The notes below the pieces were generated by a model. The model saw nothing but the letters and a program-made list of their open reading frames with translations, searched no databases and had not been told where the DNA came from. Of a stretch of DNA of 64,000 nt, positions 35,041 through 45,992 are shown piece after piece. The position numbers were made by a program, and so were the translations under genes. Origin of the DNA: Sepiola atlantica (lineage: Eukaryota > Mollusca > Cephalopoda > Sepiida > Sepiolidae); the NCBI GenBank assembly GCA_963556195.1, contig OY744547.1, positions 463,201 through 527,200 on the forward strand, written 5' to 3'. Each line of letters starts with the position of its first letter. Position 1 is the stretch's first letter.

Positions 35041-35299
35041 ACTAGTTCATATCTGTCACGTGAGTAATTATGGGAACACCTTGAATTCAACTCATTTAGA
35101 CTAAGCTGTTTCAGTTATTATCAGTCATAATGGCGCACCTGTGTCGGACTGATTGTCGAGAACGAATCCTCGACATGGTATGAATGGCGTGTCTGACTTT
35201 CACAGGAAGACTGTGCAAGAAAGACAGCTCTTCAATGGTTACTGTTCCATTCGTTCACGAGACGCACCCAGATGAATGTCAAAGTTCAAAACTACGTAA

Positions 35300-35545
35300 A
35301 CGGTATGCACCTCCCTCCATCCACGGGAAGATTTGGCACAAAGCTGGAAGGTGGCCCCGCAAAAAATGTCTAAGCACCCTCGTCGGCATTCCACGGTAGG
35401 GCCGCCTCAGGTGGTTAGCCATAAACTAACCCTTACTCAAAGAGAGAATGGTAAAGCCGTGGAGGGTGGACCTCCCAGGACTACCCAGAACAAATACCTC
35501 AGAGCAGGGCAGCTGATGCCGCAACTGGCAAGACTCAACTGATTT
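35300..35545 (-). repeat. Family S SINE
   Basis: Same body with GGGCCGCCTCAGGTGGTTAG and GGTAAAGCCGTGGAGGGTGG. Confidence 0.7.
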
Positions 35546-35999
35546 TTGAGGACGTATCCTCGACTGGTATGGTATTCCGAAAAGACGCGTCAACGTGTCG
35601 AAACAGCAGAACTTTCAAGGGTAAGGAATGTCATTTGTGAAATCCTTAGCTTAGTCTACCTACATATGTGACGAATATTCGATCGCTTTGCGAAATGTCC
35701 TTTTTCATGCGAAATAGAGCGGAAAGGAAAAGGGAAATATCCCGATACAGACTAACGACCAACCCCCGGCAACAGCTCGACTATTTGGTTGGCTGGTTAT
35801 TGGATTTCGACCATCGTTTGGGTCGTTGGGTCGTGGGGTCGTTGGGTCACTTTATGTCGCAGCCACACACCTCGTTTTGCATACGATTTGTTTCTAGATT
35901 TTTGTAGGCGGGTACTCTGTAAACAGGTAGTTTGTAAAAGGTAGGCTGTTTTTAAGACAAGTACGTTAGCAAGGACTACCACGTCGATTCAGAGTGGAC

Positions 36000-36995
36000 C
36001 TGGCAGTAATGGGAATCACATTCTGATATCATTCGTTGACATCTACGCAGACGACACAACCATCTATGGCAGCGCTTCAAATAGCATTGATGATCAAGAG
36101 CTTTCTTATTCTCTTCCGACCTGGAGCACGTGATGCGATGGAGAGAAAAAAGTGGCTTGCTACTTTTGATACCTCTAAAACAAAGCTTCTCTCCTTTCAC
36201 CATCAACGCTCCTACCATCGCTTTGCGTCAATCGAAATGAATGACCCTATTCTTGAGGAAGACCCCCAGCTTTGATAAGTTCCTAGGACTGACCGTCACT
36301 CAAGACCTCAAATGGAAGACTTACATCAAATCTGTTGCTAAGGACGCTGGAAAAATGGTTGGATCATTCTATCGCTCCAGAAAGTAATTCACTCATGGTG
36401 CAATCATCTACCCATATAAAAGTCAGGTACACCCTAAGATGGAGTACTGCTGCCCTACCCGGGGAGGTGCCGTTCAGAGTATTCTTTCCTGTCTTGAAAG
36501 AGTACAAGATCGACTTCGAAATCTGATGGGGAGGGTCTCTTCTCTTCCCTACAACCACTTTCTCGCAGAAGAGACGTTGATCGTCTTTCTCTATTCTTAT
36601 GGTAAGTGCTCGACTGAGCTCCAATCTCTGGTACGACCCCTGTAAAACAATCACAGCCACACTCGTCTAGCTACAACCACTATAAATAATTTTCATTTCT
36701 CGCTCTGTGTACCTAAAACTAAACGGAACTTCTATGAACAAAGTTTCTTTTCAAGCACTTCCCATTTGTGGAATACAATACCACGGTGCTGATTCCCAGC
36801 TGACTACAACATGGTCGTTTTCAAGTTCTATTGTAAAAAAATTATAATAGAGCTGTCTACTTAAATAATCAGATTCTGACCATTTTACCCATCGTTTCAA
36901 ATCCTCTCAACGTTTTGTTCATCGCTAACACCTCATTAACCCTTATCCTCAAGTGATCTTTGGGATTTGATAAACGGTGACACATGATTAAAAAA
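36000..36995 (+). pseudogene. LINE reverse transcriptase pseudogene, copy 2
   Basis: VDIYADDTTIYG carries the catalytic Y-A-D-D box (36043-36054). KWLATF.TSKTKLLSFHHQRS follows, then after a frameshift LKWKTYIKSVAK, MEYCCP near 36439, SILSCLERVQDRLRNLMG, YGKCSTELQSLV, and a decayed EQSFF...WNTI...ADYNMVVFKF end at 36740-36840. At least three frameshifts. The 5' part of the protein is missing, so this is a 5'-truncated dead LINE copy. Copies of its 3' end lie at 3390-3850 and 38020-38520. Confidence 0.82.
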
Positions 36996-37199
36996 GACGC
37001 AATTCCACGGCACTTGGTATTTCCAAATGGTCATCCATTTTAGTACTGACCAGGCTCAATGTCAACGTCGCTTAACTTCGGTGATCAAACGGCAACTGAT
37101 GTGTCATTGTGATTCTGCTGCATGTGCGCTTTTTATATTAAAATCAAAACAGTTATTGAATTTTTTTAATTTTGTAATTTTTTATCTCCCTCCTACAGC

Positions 37200-37505
37200 A
37201 GTAAGATGTGACACAAAAAAGGCAGTACCCAAGACGAAGGGCACTCTGGCTTACAAAAAATGCCCGGGCAGTCCCGGTAGGCATTCCCCGGTAGGTGCGC
37301 TTCAGGCGATTAGCAATAAACTAATTCCTTTCTGTAAGGGTGAGAAGGCAAAACCTGGGATGGTGGACCTCCTAGAACCGCACAGGACAATCCCTAAGAC
37401 CGGCGGAATCAAGGCCCGAAGACCAAGACGGTACCGGTCTAAGGGGTGTAGCATCCATCGGAACAGATATTACACTTTGATCTCAGCCAAAAGGCCGAGA
37501 AAGAA
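37200..37505 (-). repeat. Family S SINE with U2-snRNA-like head
   Basis: Reading the minus strand from 37505, the first 45 bases are TTTCTCGGCCTTTTGGCTGA then GATCAAAGTGTAATATCTGT TC, an almost exact match to the 5' end of U2 snRNA (stem-loop I, branch-site-recognition segment). The common family S body follows to TGTGTCACATCTTAC at 37203. So this copy carries a U2-derived head fused to a SINE body, not a U2 gene. Confidence 0.82.
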
Positions 37506-37566
37506 ATAGATGAATATAGGTTATTAATTTGAATTGAATTTACGTAATGTTAGAGCGATATTCACC

Positions 37567-37608
37567 AAGAATAAGAATAAGAAGGAGGAGAAGGAGAAGG
37601 AGGAGGAG
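37567..37608. repeat. AAG/GGA-rich tract
   Basis: GAAGGAGGAGAAGG-type purine run just before the SINE at 37606. Confidence 0.85.
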
Positions 37609-37745
37609 GTGACTACGTCGAAGTGAATAACGACGCTGACTGGCGACCTGGGCGTGCCAAGTTCGAATCCGGTCGATTCTATAGCACTATTTTCACGCAT
37701 GGATATTTTCACTATTTTCACTAGTTTCACGTGGCCCTTTCATGT
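37606..37745 (+). repeat. tRNA-derived SINE (family T), plus copy
   Basis: GTGACTACGTCGAAGTGAAT (A-box region) and GCCAAGTTCGAATCCGGTC (B box). Same family as 25010-25142. Confidence 0.65.
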
Positions 37746-37841
37746 AAGTACCTTATTCTAGAAGGAATCAGGGAAACCAATTCCAACAGCAGAATCGAAC
37801 CGGTGAATTCATGTGATTTTACTTTACTTTTTTGAATAAAA

Positions 37842-37844
37842 AAA

Positions 37845-37890
<46 letters not shown>

Positions 37891-37965
37891 AGAAGAAGAA
37901 GAAGAAGAAGAAGAAGAAGAAGAAGAAAAAGAAGAAGAAAATGAGGGGATGAAGAAGAAGGCGAA
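37842..37965. repeat. (GAA)n tract
   Basis: About 35 GAA/AAG units with a few GAGGAA variants. Confidence 0.95.
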
Positions 37966-38019
37966 GACGAATAAGCATTAACATTACTCTTAATCCAAAC
38001 CTCTAAAGACGCCACATTC

Positions 38020-38525
38020 TCTTTTTGCATTGACAGAGTTAAAAATCGACTTTGCAATCTGAGGAAGGATTAGTTCTTGTTTTCTAAAAACCTTTGATTA
38101 CCGAAGACACGTTGCTAGTCTCTCTCTACTCCATTTTTATTTCCATGGTGAGTGCTCAACTAAACTCTAATATTTGCCCCCCCCCTGTAAATCATTCAAA
38201 GCAAGAACTACTTGCCAAGAGCTTTCTTTTCTTCCTCTGAATTTTCATGAATAAAGTTTATTTCTAAGAACTTCCCACCCGTAGAACACATTGCCACATT
38301 ACTGCTTCTCTGCAGACTACAATACGGTTGTCTTCAAATCCAATTTCAACAAATACTTATCAATAAAACGTCCTCATAAGTAATAAAATGTTCTTCATTC
38401 CATTCGTTATTTTAATCCTCTTATAATATTCGTCATCTTTTAACCGACTATCCATCCATTTCATTATCCCTTATCCTCGAGTGGCATTTGACCTTCATAC
38501 GCGGCGACCCGTTATTAAAAAAATA
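38020..38525 (+). pseudogene. LINE 3' end, copy 3
   Basis: Collinear with 36500-36995 and 3390-3850 (ATTTTTATTTCCATGGTGAG, GAATAAAGTTTATTTCTAAG AACTTCCCACCCGT, GCAGACTACAATACGGTTGT). Heavily decayed, with no open frame. Confidence 0.65.
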
Positions 38526-38529
38526 TGCA

Positions 38530-39050
38530 ACATTTGAGCTAAAGGAAAGGTTCACTTTTGATTTAACACCGTTTCTTTGAAGAAAAAAAGAAAAAAGAGC
38601 AACGTTCCTCTTTGGAAGGTTCCTCTTTGCATATCTTCTCGAGGTCGAATGCCGTTGCCATGTGACCGCTGCACGTGACACACCCATGACCCGACCACCG
38701 CTCATCTACTGTTTTACATCGCCCGACTCAGAAAAAAAAAGGCGGTTGATTGTTATGCTGACACTTCTGTAGCCATAAGTGCTATTGAGTAATCCGGTTT
38801 AAATGGGAATTGGTACCATGTAAAACAGTAGCGAGGTGGGGAGTGGGGCCGTGCCATGTAGGACGTCACTCTGAAAAATGACATGATTTCGTACATTTGG
38901 GTTTGTTTCAAAGCTGATAAGAAAATGTTAAAATTGAAAGATAAAAAAACAGAAAATACATTATTGTGTTGTTACTTCGTATAAAACTTTTGCATATGTA
39001 TTTGTGAATATCCTGATAGTCTACTGATTTATATCTTTAAAGTATTACCT
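38530..39050. other. No recognised feature
   Basis: Unassigned. Confidence 0.5.
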
Positions 39051-39052
39051 TA

Positions 39053-39198
<146 letters not shown>

Positions 39199-39485
39199 AG
39201 TTATGAAAACATATTTATGGCAATTAAGCTACACAGAGGCTTTCGCGTAGGGAATCGTTAGGCAACAATGGCTATCTATTAGACATTGGTCAATCTATCA
39301 TCAGATAACATTTCCAATTTCTATCAAAGTAAACCAGCTTCTGTGAACAGATGTCCCATTTACCTACGCTGACTTTGGCTTGGTAATATTAGTGATAGAT
39401 TCGCCAAACAAATCGTTTTGTCTGTACAACAATGTTATTTTGCTTCGAATACACGAGTTATTTTCCCACCAGGCCGATCTAACAT

Positions 39486-39522
39486 TAACCTTAAACCTAA
39501 CCCAAACCAAAACCCTAACCCT
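39486..39522 (-). repeat. Interstitial CCCTAA tract inside the Penelope-like remnant
   Basis: Degenerate then two perfect CCCTAACCCTAACC units, just upstream of the GIY-YIG frame. Confidence 0.82.
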
Positions 39523-39569
39523 AACCCCACCATAATAATTCTATTATTTATTTATTTAAATGTGGTTGC

Positions 39570-39895
39570 AATTTACACTACGTTGGAAGGACACCACAAC
39601 GATTAGATATCCAGGTAAAATAACACGTACCCACAAAAATGCGACAGGCAAATTATTTACCATCGGATGTTCTGAACAATTCATACGGATCTTCCATCGC
39701 TGAACATCTAATAAATAGCCGTACTTGTGTCTCCAAGTTTACTATTGACGTATTCGCCAAGTCACACCTCCCATCACTTTAAGATTCTAGAAACTATTTA
39801 TATTAAGTCTTTTCGACCTTCTCTTTGCAAGCAAATAGAAAATCTTTTCGAACTTAATGTAGTTTCTATTTAATAATTTTACTTCCTTTTACCTC
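39570..39895 (+). pseudogene. Penelope-like GIY-YIG endonuclease remnant 3
   Basis: The frame from about 39574 reads YVGRTPQRLDIQVK, a stop (39617-39619), HVPTKMR, then SSIAEHLINSRTCVSKFTID, and after a frameshift near 39780 ILETIYIKSFRPSLCKQIENLFEL and a stop. YVG, Arg and the His-containing segment match the GIY-YIG core; the IY-K..P-LCKQ end is typical of the C-terminus of such elements. One stop and one frameshift; dead. Confidence 0.65.
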
Positions 39896-40114
39896 GCTCT
39901 AATTCTCATAGTATTATTTTTATTTCTCTTTACTTAACTTCGATTTACCTCTGTTGAGCGAGATTCGAAACCGGTTAGCTAGCCGTTTCATTCTTTTATT
40001 ATTTTAATTTATTATGATTAGTAAATACACATATGCTATGTTAATTGCCATAAAAACATTTTGTACTACAAAAATATTTGAATATATATATATACATACA
40101 TTTATTTATTTATT

Positions 40115-40275
40115 TATAGTTCTTTCCAAATATGATCTACGGTTAAGATCGGATTTTAACTCTGCATGATGAGATCTCAGTTTATAACAGCTGTTAATCG
40201 ATAACATCGACATGCCAGTGTCGCAGATTTTGTACATGTCTGTGTAAATAAAAATAATCATATATAAAAGCTCTA
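40115..40275 (+). repeat. Dispersed repeat family A, single copy
   Basis: ATATGATCTACGGTTAAGAT to CATGTCTGTGTAAATAAA; ends before TATATAAA. Confidence 0.75.
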
Positions 40276-40350
40276 TTTGATATTGAAACTTTTTATAAAC
40301 CCGATTGAAATTCTTTGGATTACTATCCTGTGGATATTTACCTTGCCTGG

Positions 40351-40352
<2 letters not shown>

Positions 40353-40402
<50 letters not shown>
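40353..40402. repeat. (TA)n microsatellite
   Basis: About 24 units, followed by T-rich imperfect repeats to 40500. Confidence 0.95.
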
Positions 40403-40406
<4 letters not shown>

Positions 40407-40499
40407 TTTGTATTTTTATATATATTTTTTTATTGTTTTATTTTTATTATTATTATTTGTATTTTTATATATATATTTTTTTATTGTTTTAATTAATGT

Positions 40500-40945
40500 T
40501 ATTTGATATGCAAATTATTATATCATACGGTAGTCTTAAGGGTAATATATTAGTATTATTATTTTATCATTATTATTATTTATTTATGTATATATTAGTG
40601 ATATTTTAAGCTGAATTATTTCGACACTTGATTATTGGGGAAATGGTCGTATAATCAGTACCATTGGAGAGCCATGAATATTATAACTGTCCTGTTTTTA
40701 AATCTCCGAAACAGTTACATGGTAAACAGCTGATGATCCCCGTGTTAATATTAGACGCTTAAGGTCTCCTGTTTTTGTTTCACTCTTAGATAATTACCCC
40801 CCCCCCCACCCTTTTTTTTTTTTTACTTATATTTTTTCATTTATTAATTTTCCAACGAATGTTAAGTCTGCAATATCTTGGATTTAGTTAGTGTGTCTGG
40901 GGATTTAAACTGCATTTTACATTTTTTTAATGACTCAGAGCTTCT
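40500..40945. other. No recognised gene
   Basis: AT-rich; C run at 40798-40808. Confidence 0.5.
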
Positions 40946-40948
40946 TTA

Positions 40949-40949
<1 letters not shown>

Positions 40950-41031
<82 letters not shown>
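40950..41031. repeat. (TA)n microsatellite
   Basis: About 40 units. Confidence 0.95.
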
Positions 41032-41032
<1 letters not shown>

Positions 41033-41241
41033 TGCAGATTAGTCGTCCGAGGCTATAGCAATGCGATGTGGTTGCCGTAAGATGGAAAAGTGAAAAGAAA
41101 TAAACGCAGGGAGAAAGTGAAACTCAAAACGATTTATTAATAATTTCACGAAAACTGATTAAATACCAAATAGTAAATACTGTCCGGTAAGTAACAGTTC
41201 GGCAAAGGGTAATCTTAAATTTTCGAAAGAAAAACTTTCAT

Positions 41242-41242
<1 letters not shown>

Positions 41243-41287
<45 letters not shown>
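41243..41287. repeat. (TA)n microsatellite
   Basis: About 22 units. Confidence 0.95.
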
Positions 41288-41288
<1 letters not shown>

Positions 41289-41330
41289 GGACTCTCCCGT
41301 CGATTGCGACGTATGAGGTTCCAACAACTT

Positions 41331-41673
41331 TCATTTGTGTCTTGATCGTTCATGACACCTGAGTCCGGCAAGAGACCTGCAAGGAAAGCCGCAGACAGTG
41401 CAAGAGTGTGAGTGATCGGATGCCAGGTGTGGAGCATTCTCTCTAGCTTTTCGCCTCACTCTGGCAGTTCTCATATTATCCACACAGGTCTCGTTGAATC
41501 TTTCCAGTCCAATGCAACAAGCTGCTCGCCATGTCTTCCTGTCTTTTGTACAGTCTTCAAAGTTTGTTTTTTTTGGGGGGGGGGGTACTCCAATTGCCGT
41601 CAGCGCATCTTTCAATTTATCTTTGTACCTCAGCAAGGGCCGACCAACATTCCTGTTACCACAAGCTAACAAG

Positions 41674-41674
<1 letters not shown>
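41331..41674 (-). pseudogene. LINE C-terminal fragment with C2H2 zinc finger
   Basis: The minus frame reads GNRNVGRPLLRYKDKLKDAL, EDCTKDRKTWRAACCIGLERF, then a C-terminal CTVCGFPCRSLAGLRCHERSRH ending in HK and a stop. The GRPLLRYKD...TWR pattern and the terminal C2H2 finger are typical of the last part of certain LINE reverse transcriptase proteins in invertebrates. Its 5' side is cut by a (TA)n tract (41674-41746) that happens to stay in frame, so the long frame of 161 codons is artificial. The polymerase domain is absent. Confidence 0.65.

Positions 41675-41746
<72 letters not shown>
41674..41746. repeat. (TA)n microsatellite
   Basis: About 36 units. Confidence 0.95.
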
Positions 41747-41750
<4 letters not shown>

Positions 41751-41829
41751 GTCTTCCCCCCTAAATCTTACCGTTGTCCAGACATTCCCATGTGCTGTTC
41801 CTCCTACCCTAATCATCCCATCACGATAT

Positions 41830-42639
41830 GTTTTCTTAAAAAACCTCTAGTAAAGAGCCTTGATAATAATCAACCTTTATCCCCTGAACTTATTTAAACT
41901 TATATCTTATTTTCATTTATAGTTCTAAGTTTCTTAATTTACCTTTATTCTATATTATAAGTTAACAATTTTTATTTACTTATTTATAATTTTATTAACC
42001 TATTATTTTCTTATATATTTTCATGTATGTGTATATATGTGCGTTTGTATATTAATATATATATGTATGTATATATGTCTGCATATGTATGTATTTTTAT
42101 ATTGCTCATATATTCGTATTCCTTTATATTTCTATCATCGCACTTACATTTTTATTTTACTTGATTTTATCTTCTATATTTTATATTTTATTTATTTTTG
42201 ATTTTATTTTATTTTACTCTATTACACTTTATTCTTTATTTTATTATTTTATGTATTTCTATAATTTATATTTTTTTATATTTTTTTATATTTTTTTATT
42301 TTTTTATATTTTTTATATACTTTTTGATATATTTTTAATTTTTTAATTTTTAATTTTTTAATTTTTTAATTCCTTTATATTTTCTTATATTTTTATATCT
42401 TAATATTTTTATATTTTTATTTTTATTTTTATGTTTATTCTAGTTTTGCTTTTATTTTTATTTTTATTTTTTTATTTGATATTTTATTTATATTTTTCTT
42501 ATCCCCTGATTTTATTTTTCCTTCACATATTTTATTTTTGTTTTTATATATTTTATTTTATTTTATTTTTACTTTTTATTTTTGTTCTTATTTTTATTTT
42601 TTTCATTTTTTCTTAATAATCTTTATAATGTTTATAAGG

Positions 42640-42640
<1 letters not shown>
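41830..42640 (+). repeat. T-rich low-complexity tract (TTTTAT-like)
   Basis: About 750 bp with strong T over A bias on the plus strand and many TATTTTTT units, ending at (TTA)n. Frames here (Phe/Ile/Tyr-rich) are compositional. Confidence 0.85.
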
Positions 42641-42642
<2 letters not shown>

Positions 42643-42732
<90 letters not shown>

Positions 42733-42733
42733 C
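42643..42733. repeat. (TTA)n tract
   Basis: About 30 units. Confidence 0.95.
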
Positions 42734-43013
42734 ATTTGTATCTTTATATCCCTATTTTATATCTGTAACTTATTCTTTTTCCAATATTGGTCTATGTACG
42801 CCCTCCCTCCAATGGATGTTCCTCTGAGACGAGCTTGTTATTTTTTCCTTTAATTTCTGTAAGATGTGATGCTAAAGGTGCTGATGAAGAGACGTTTTGA
42901 AGTAGCTTTTGTTGTTTTTTAAAACAAATTAAAGAATGAAATAAAGTATTTCCAGAATGTTTTGGAAACGACCGTACGCCATAATAGACTTGTGGTTCTA
43001 ATTCACTAAATCT

Positions 43014-43114
<101 letters not shown>

Positions 43115-43129
43115 TGCATCTGAGTTTTC

Positions 43130-43750
43130 TTTGACCTGGCGATTAGTCCAGGAGGGCGCTGCCCCTTAATGACAAACTCTTCAAAGCTAAAACCAGCCAA
43201 GACCCTGCACGAATGTTGAGGGAGAAACGGCCGAGCACGCCTTCTTCAATTGCCGAAAGCTGCATGAGTTTTTCAAGCATGTCAACGAGGTGACGAGCAG
43301 TTGGTACTTCTAGATATAACATCTATAGTGTACAATCTGATGCTTTCGTGACCCAGGGAGAAACGAATCGTGTTCCTCACGATTCTAGCCGTAGCTAGAA
43401 TTGTAATGTGGAACTCACGCTTAGACATAGGGAACGGGGGTGAGTCGCCTTCTGATTACGATCTGATTTTTCACTTTAAACATCAGCTTAAAGTCAAGAT
43501 CAGATGTGATAAACGGAAACTACACACTTCGCTGTTTAAAAGAAGGTGGATACATACCGCTAGTTTATGTGTGTTTGAACGAACCAAGTTTGAGTACGTG
43601 TTCCCTGCCTAGGCACGGTGCACACCGACCTGAGGTCTTATCAAATCCCATCCCAATTAGCAAATTCTCTCAGCCAGTGATCCAAATGGGCCATGTCCCC
43701 CTTTTCCACTTAGAAACTGTCTTGCTTGTTTTCGGCTCTTGAAACAACAT
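43130..43750 (+). pseudogene. LINE C-terminal fragment (Tx1/L1-like, zinc-binding RT tail)
   Basis: One frame from about 43206 reads CTNVEGETAEHAFFNCRKLH EFF-type residues, the zinc-binding domain that follows a reverse transcriptase (Cys, then AEHAFFNC). Stops follow. The frame at 43370-43612 continues with LAVARIVMWNSRL, SDYDLIFHFKHQLKVKIRCD and HTASLCVFERTKFEYVFPA, the usual end of Tx1-type LINE proteins. Several stops and a frameshift; the polymerase domain is absent. Right end uncertain. Confidence 0.68.
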
Positions 43751-44495
43751 GGAAAACAATGAGCAGCTCATACCTAGATAGATTTTGGAGGGTCCTACTA
43801 ATCACCGCATTTAGCCTCTTATTTTTAAGCAATCTCTATTTTTTATCACCCCCATCCCCAACTGATGAAATTGTACATATATTTTTGTTAAATAAAAAAC
43901 GTCAAACCATTGGGGATAATGTAAAGTAGGTTTTACCCATAGAGTGAATGTGGTATTTTGATGATTGAAACTAGTTTAGAGAATAGACGAAGAGTACGAC
44001 AGCCTACCCCCACATCACCCACCTAATTTTGACCATGTGCCAGATCTGATTTTATAAAGAAAATTTGCTATACTGTGAACTTTTTTGTAACTAAAATATA
44101 TAAGTGCAGTTATAACTTCCAAATGCATATTGTCATACTTGAAGGAATTAAATGTGATACAAGTTTGTGAGGTGCATCTAGATTAAAAAATGAAGAAGAA
44201 AATAGATCGTGGGGTAGGAAAGTTTGGCCCCACCCCTGGGTAGAGTGTATCAGCCGATTTGCCATCCCGTGTGACACCATTGCCAACCGGAAGTTCGTCA
44301 GACAGTCGTCTAATGAATATGTGCCCTCATCTGTGTTGCTGTTTAATCATACTGACAGAAACTGGAGGGCAACCGACCTTCGCACCAATCACGCAAAACG
44401 TTTCACCATTAGTGCTATCAAATACCATTTTGGGGTCTATGAAGACCTGAAAACACATGTTGAATAGTGGCTCTTCGTGGGGTCGCTACTTACTT
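43750..44495. other. No recognised feature
   Basis: Unassigned DNA. Confidence 0.5.
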
Positions 44496-44499
44496 GTAT

Positions 44500-44710
44500 C
44501 TGCACGAAGGCAGAGTTAGACACAAGCTCAGTTTTTAATGTAGGGAAAATCTGGCACCCCTCCCCCCCCCCACAAAAAAGAGGAACTCTGGATTGAGAAA
44601 AAAAAATTACCTCAGTCGAGAAAGATTTCTCCTTCACTGACAGAAGACAGAAAAGACGAACTGTAATATCAGAACAGATACTACACTAGTCAAAAGGTCA
44701 AGCTTTCCGT
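44500..44710 (-). repeat. U2-headed SINE, short subfamily
   Basis: The minus strand from about 44705 begins AGCTTGACCTTTTGACTAGT then GTAGTATCTGTTCTGATATT, matching U2 snRNA after stem-loop I with small deletions. The body (CGACTGAGGTAA, CTTGTGTCTAACTCTGCCTT) is shared with 60300-60450 and ends in the same tail as family S. Confidence 0.78.
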
Positions 44711-44809
44711 AGGGTCGTATGAAATACTCGAATTCATTTTTAGGAAAATAAGCTGATATATATTTGTTATTACGCCATTAAAGTTTGTCTTCGTAGGTCT
44801 GGACTCAAG

Positions 44810-45260
44810 CTAAAAATTAATTACTGCCACATTTGAGCTGGTGCATCAACCACTAGCCTTTCCCTCTTAGATAGCGTGAAAACAAAAATCCTAACTTATC
44901 TAACCTGTCTGCCAAGCTCCAGCCTCTGTCGCATCACCACTGTTGCATCCGTGTGCTTGTTTTATAATTACGGAATGTGCTCCGATGAAATATTTTCGTT
45001 TATGGAGTACAAATGTTATGTACTGCACTGCACTTCTACCCCCTAAACGAAAATACCCTTGCCCCACTAACTAGCAGCAAAATCTCCCCCCTTCAATGTA
45101 GAGGTCCATACAATTGCCTTTGGAATTATCTTTCTGCTCCCTGACATGAAATGTAAATGTAATGTGAACAAATATCTTGCTGCCCTATTATGGCCCCTAC
45201 CACAGTCTCAGTGGCAATATGCCTTGTCTGGGGGTGAATAAAAGTAAAAAAAAAACAACA
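44810..45260 (+). repeat. Family C repeat / LINE 3' region
   Basis: Matches 2885-3130 in its first half. The second half, with stops, resembles a LINE C-terminus and ends GGGGGTGAATAAAAGTAAAA with a poly-A-like tail. Confidence 0.5.
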
Positions 45261-45477
45261 ACAAAAAACAAAAAAAAAACGTAACAATCCAAATACATAC
45301 GATGTTTTTTTTGTTCAGCAACACATTGAAATGTGATCGTATTTTGTGCGTATTAGAAACATTCTTCTTTATATATAAAACTCAAAGTTTGTATGTGTGT
45401 TATAGGACGCGATATGTCTGCATGCTCACTGGTTGCATCTACGCGTTAGACCTGTCAGATTTCAAGTTCATCCCCTC

Positions 45478-45715
45478 CCTCGACACCGAGAGCAACAATG
45501 CTCAGCGGTTGCATACAAAGTCGGGGAAGGTTTGATCCAGAACACACAAATGGATGGCGGTTGCACAGGCACAGGACATACGTTGTTTTATTTTCTCCAT
45601 GGATTCGCAGCTTCGTGCACGACACATACTTGCCTGCCACACGAAAGATAGAGGACGACGACGACTTCTGTGATCTGCGCCGACCATACACTATGGGTGG
45701 AGCACTCACGGTGAG
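45478..45715 (+). repeat. Dispersed repeat E, copy 1
   Basis: CGACACCGAGAGCAACAATG, GTCGGGGAAGGTTTGATCCA, TGCCACACGAAAGATAGAGG. Inverted match to 57540-57750. Confidence 0.65.
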
Positions 45716-45864
45716 GTGATGATGATTTCCACTTAGTGTAAAAAGCAATACTCTTCCGTAAAAATAATTGAGTGCTTTCAGTTATCAGTATTGTAATAAA
45801 AATGTAAACAACTGAATATTTTCATTTAAAATACGATTTAATTTCTTCCACTTCAAGTACCAAT

Positions 45865-45985
45865 TTCGATAGCTCAGTCGATAGAGCAAACACTGTGGTT
45901 CGGCTTTCGAATCTCGCTACGTCTAGTCACACTGATGTGTATGGAGAAGACAAACACACACGTGTGTATGTGTGTGTATGCTATA
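45865..45985 (+). repeat. tRNA-like SINE head
   Basis: CGATAGCTCAGTCGATAGAG (good A box) and GGCTTTCGAATCTCGCTAC (B box). Full cloverleaf not formed. Confidence 0.5.
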
Positions 45986-45992
45986 TATATAC

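Larger units (their letters stand above)
39205..40070 (+). mobile_element. Penelope-like element remnant with short inverted ends
   Basis: Left end GTTATGAAAACATATTTATG GCAATTAAG and right end its inverse (CTTAATTGCCATAAA-type at about 40035-40070) flank a GIY-YIG remnant. A weak hammerhead-like motif lies at 39951-39985 (CTGTTGA, one core change, then GAAACCGG..CCGTT). Confidence 0.5.

Noticed and set aside
37440..37505. U2 snRNA gene
   Set aside because: Only the first ~45 nt match. The Sm site and downstream stem-loops are absent and SINE body follows.
40690..40745. CCGAAACAG...AACAGCTGATGATCCC (also 17270-17345) as a permuted hammerhead
   Set aside because: The box order is circularly permuted, the flanks do not form a closing stem II, and only five bases separate the cleavage site from CUGAUGA.
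41331..41816. 161-codon minus-strand frame as an intact protein
   Set aside because: It joins an unrelated repeat, a TA tract that happens to be in frame, and a LINE C-terminal fragment.
42875..42920. GCTGATGAAGAGACGTTTTGAAG as a hammerhead
   Set aside because: GAAA is GAAG, stem II is mostly G-T pairs and stem I is poor. Possibly a very old relic.
45865..45940. Functional tRNA gene
   Set aside because: A and B boxes are present, but acceptor and anticodon arms do not pair properly. Treated as a SINE head.
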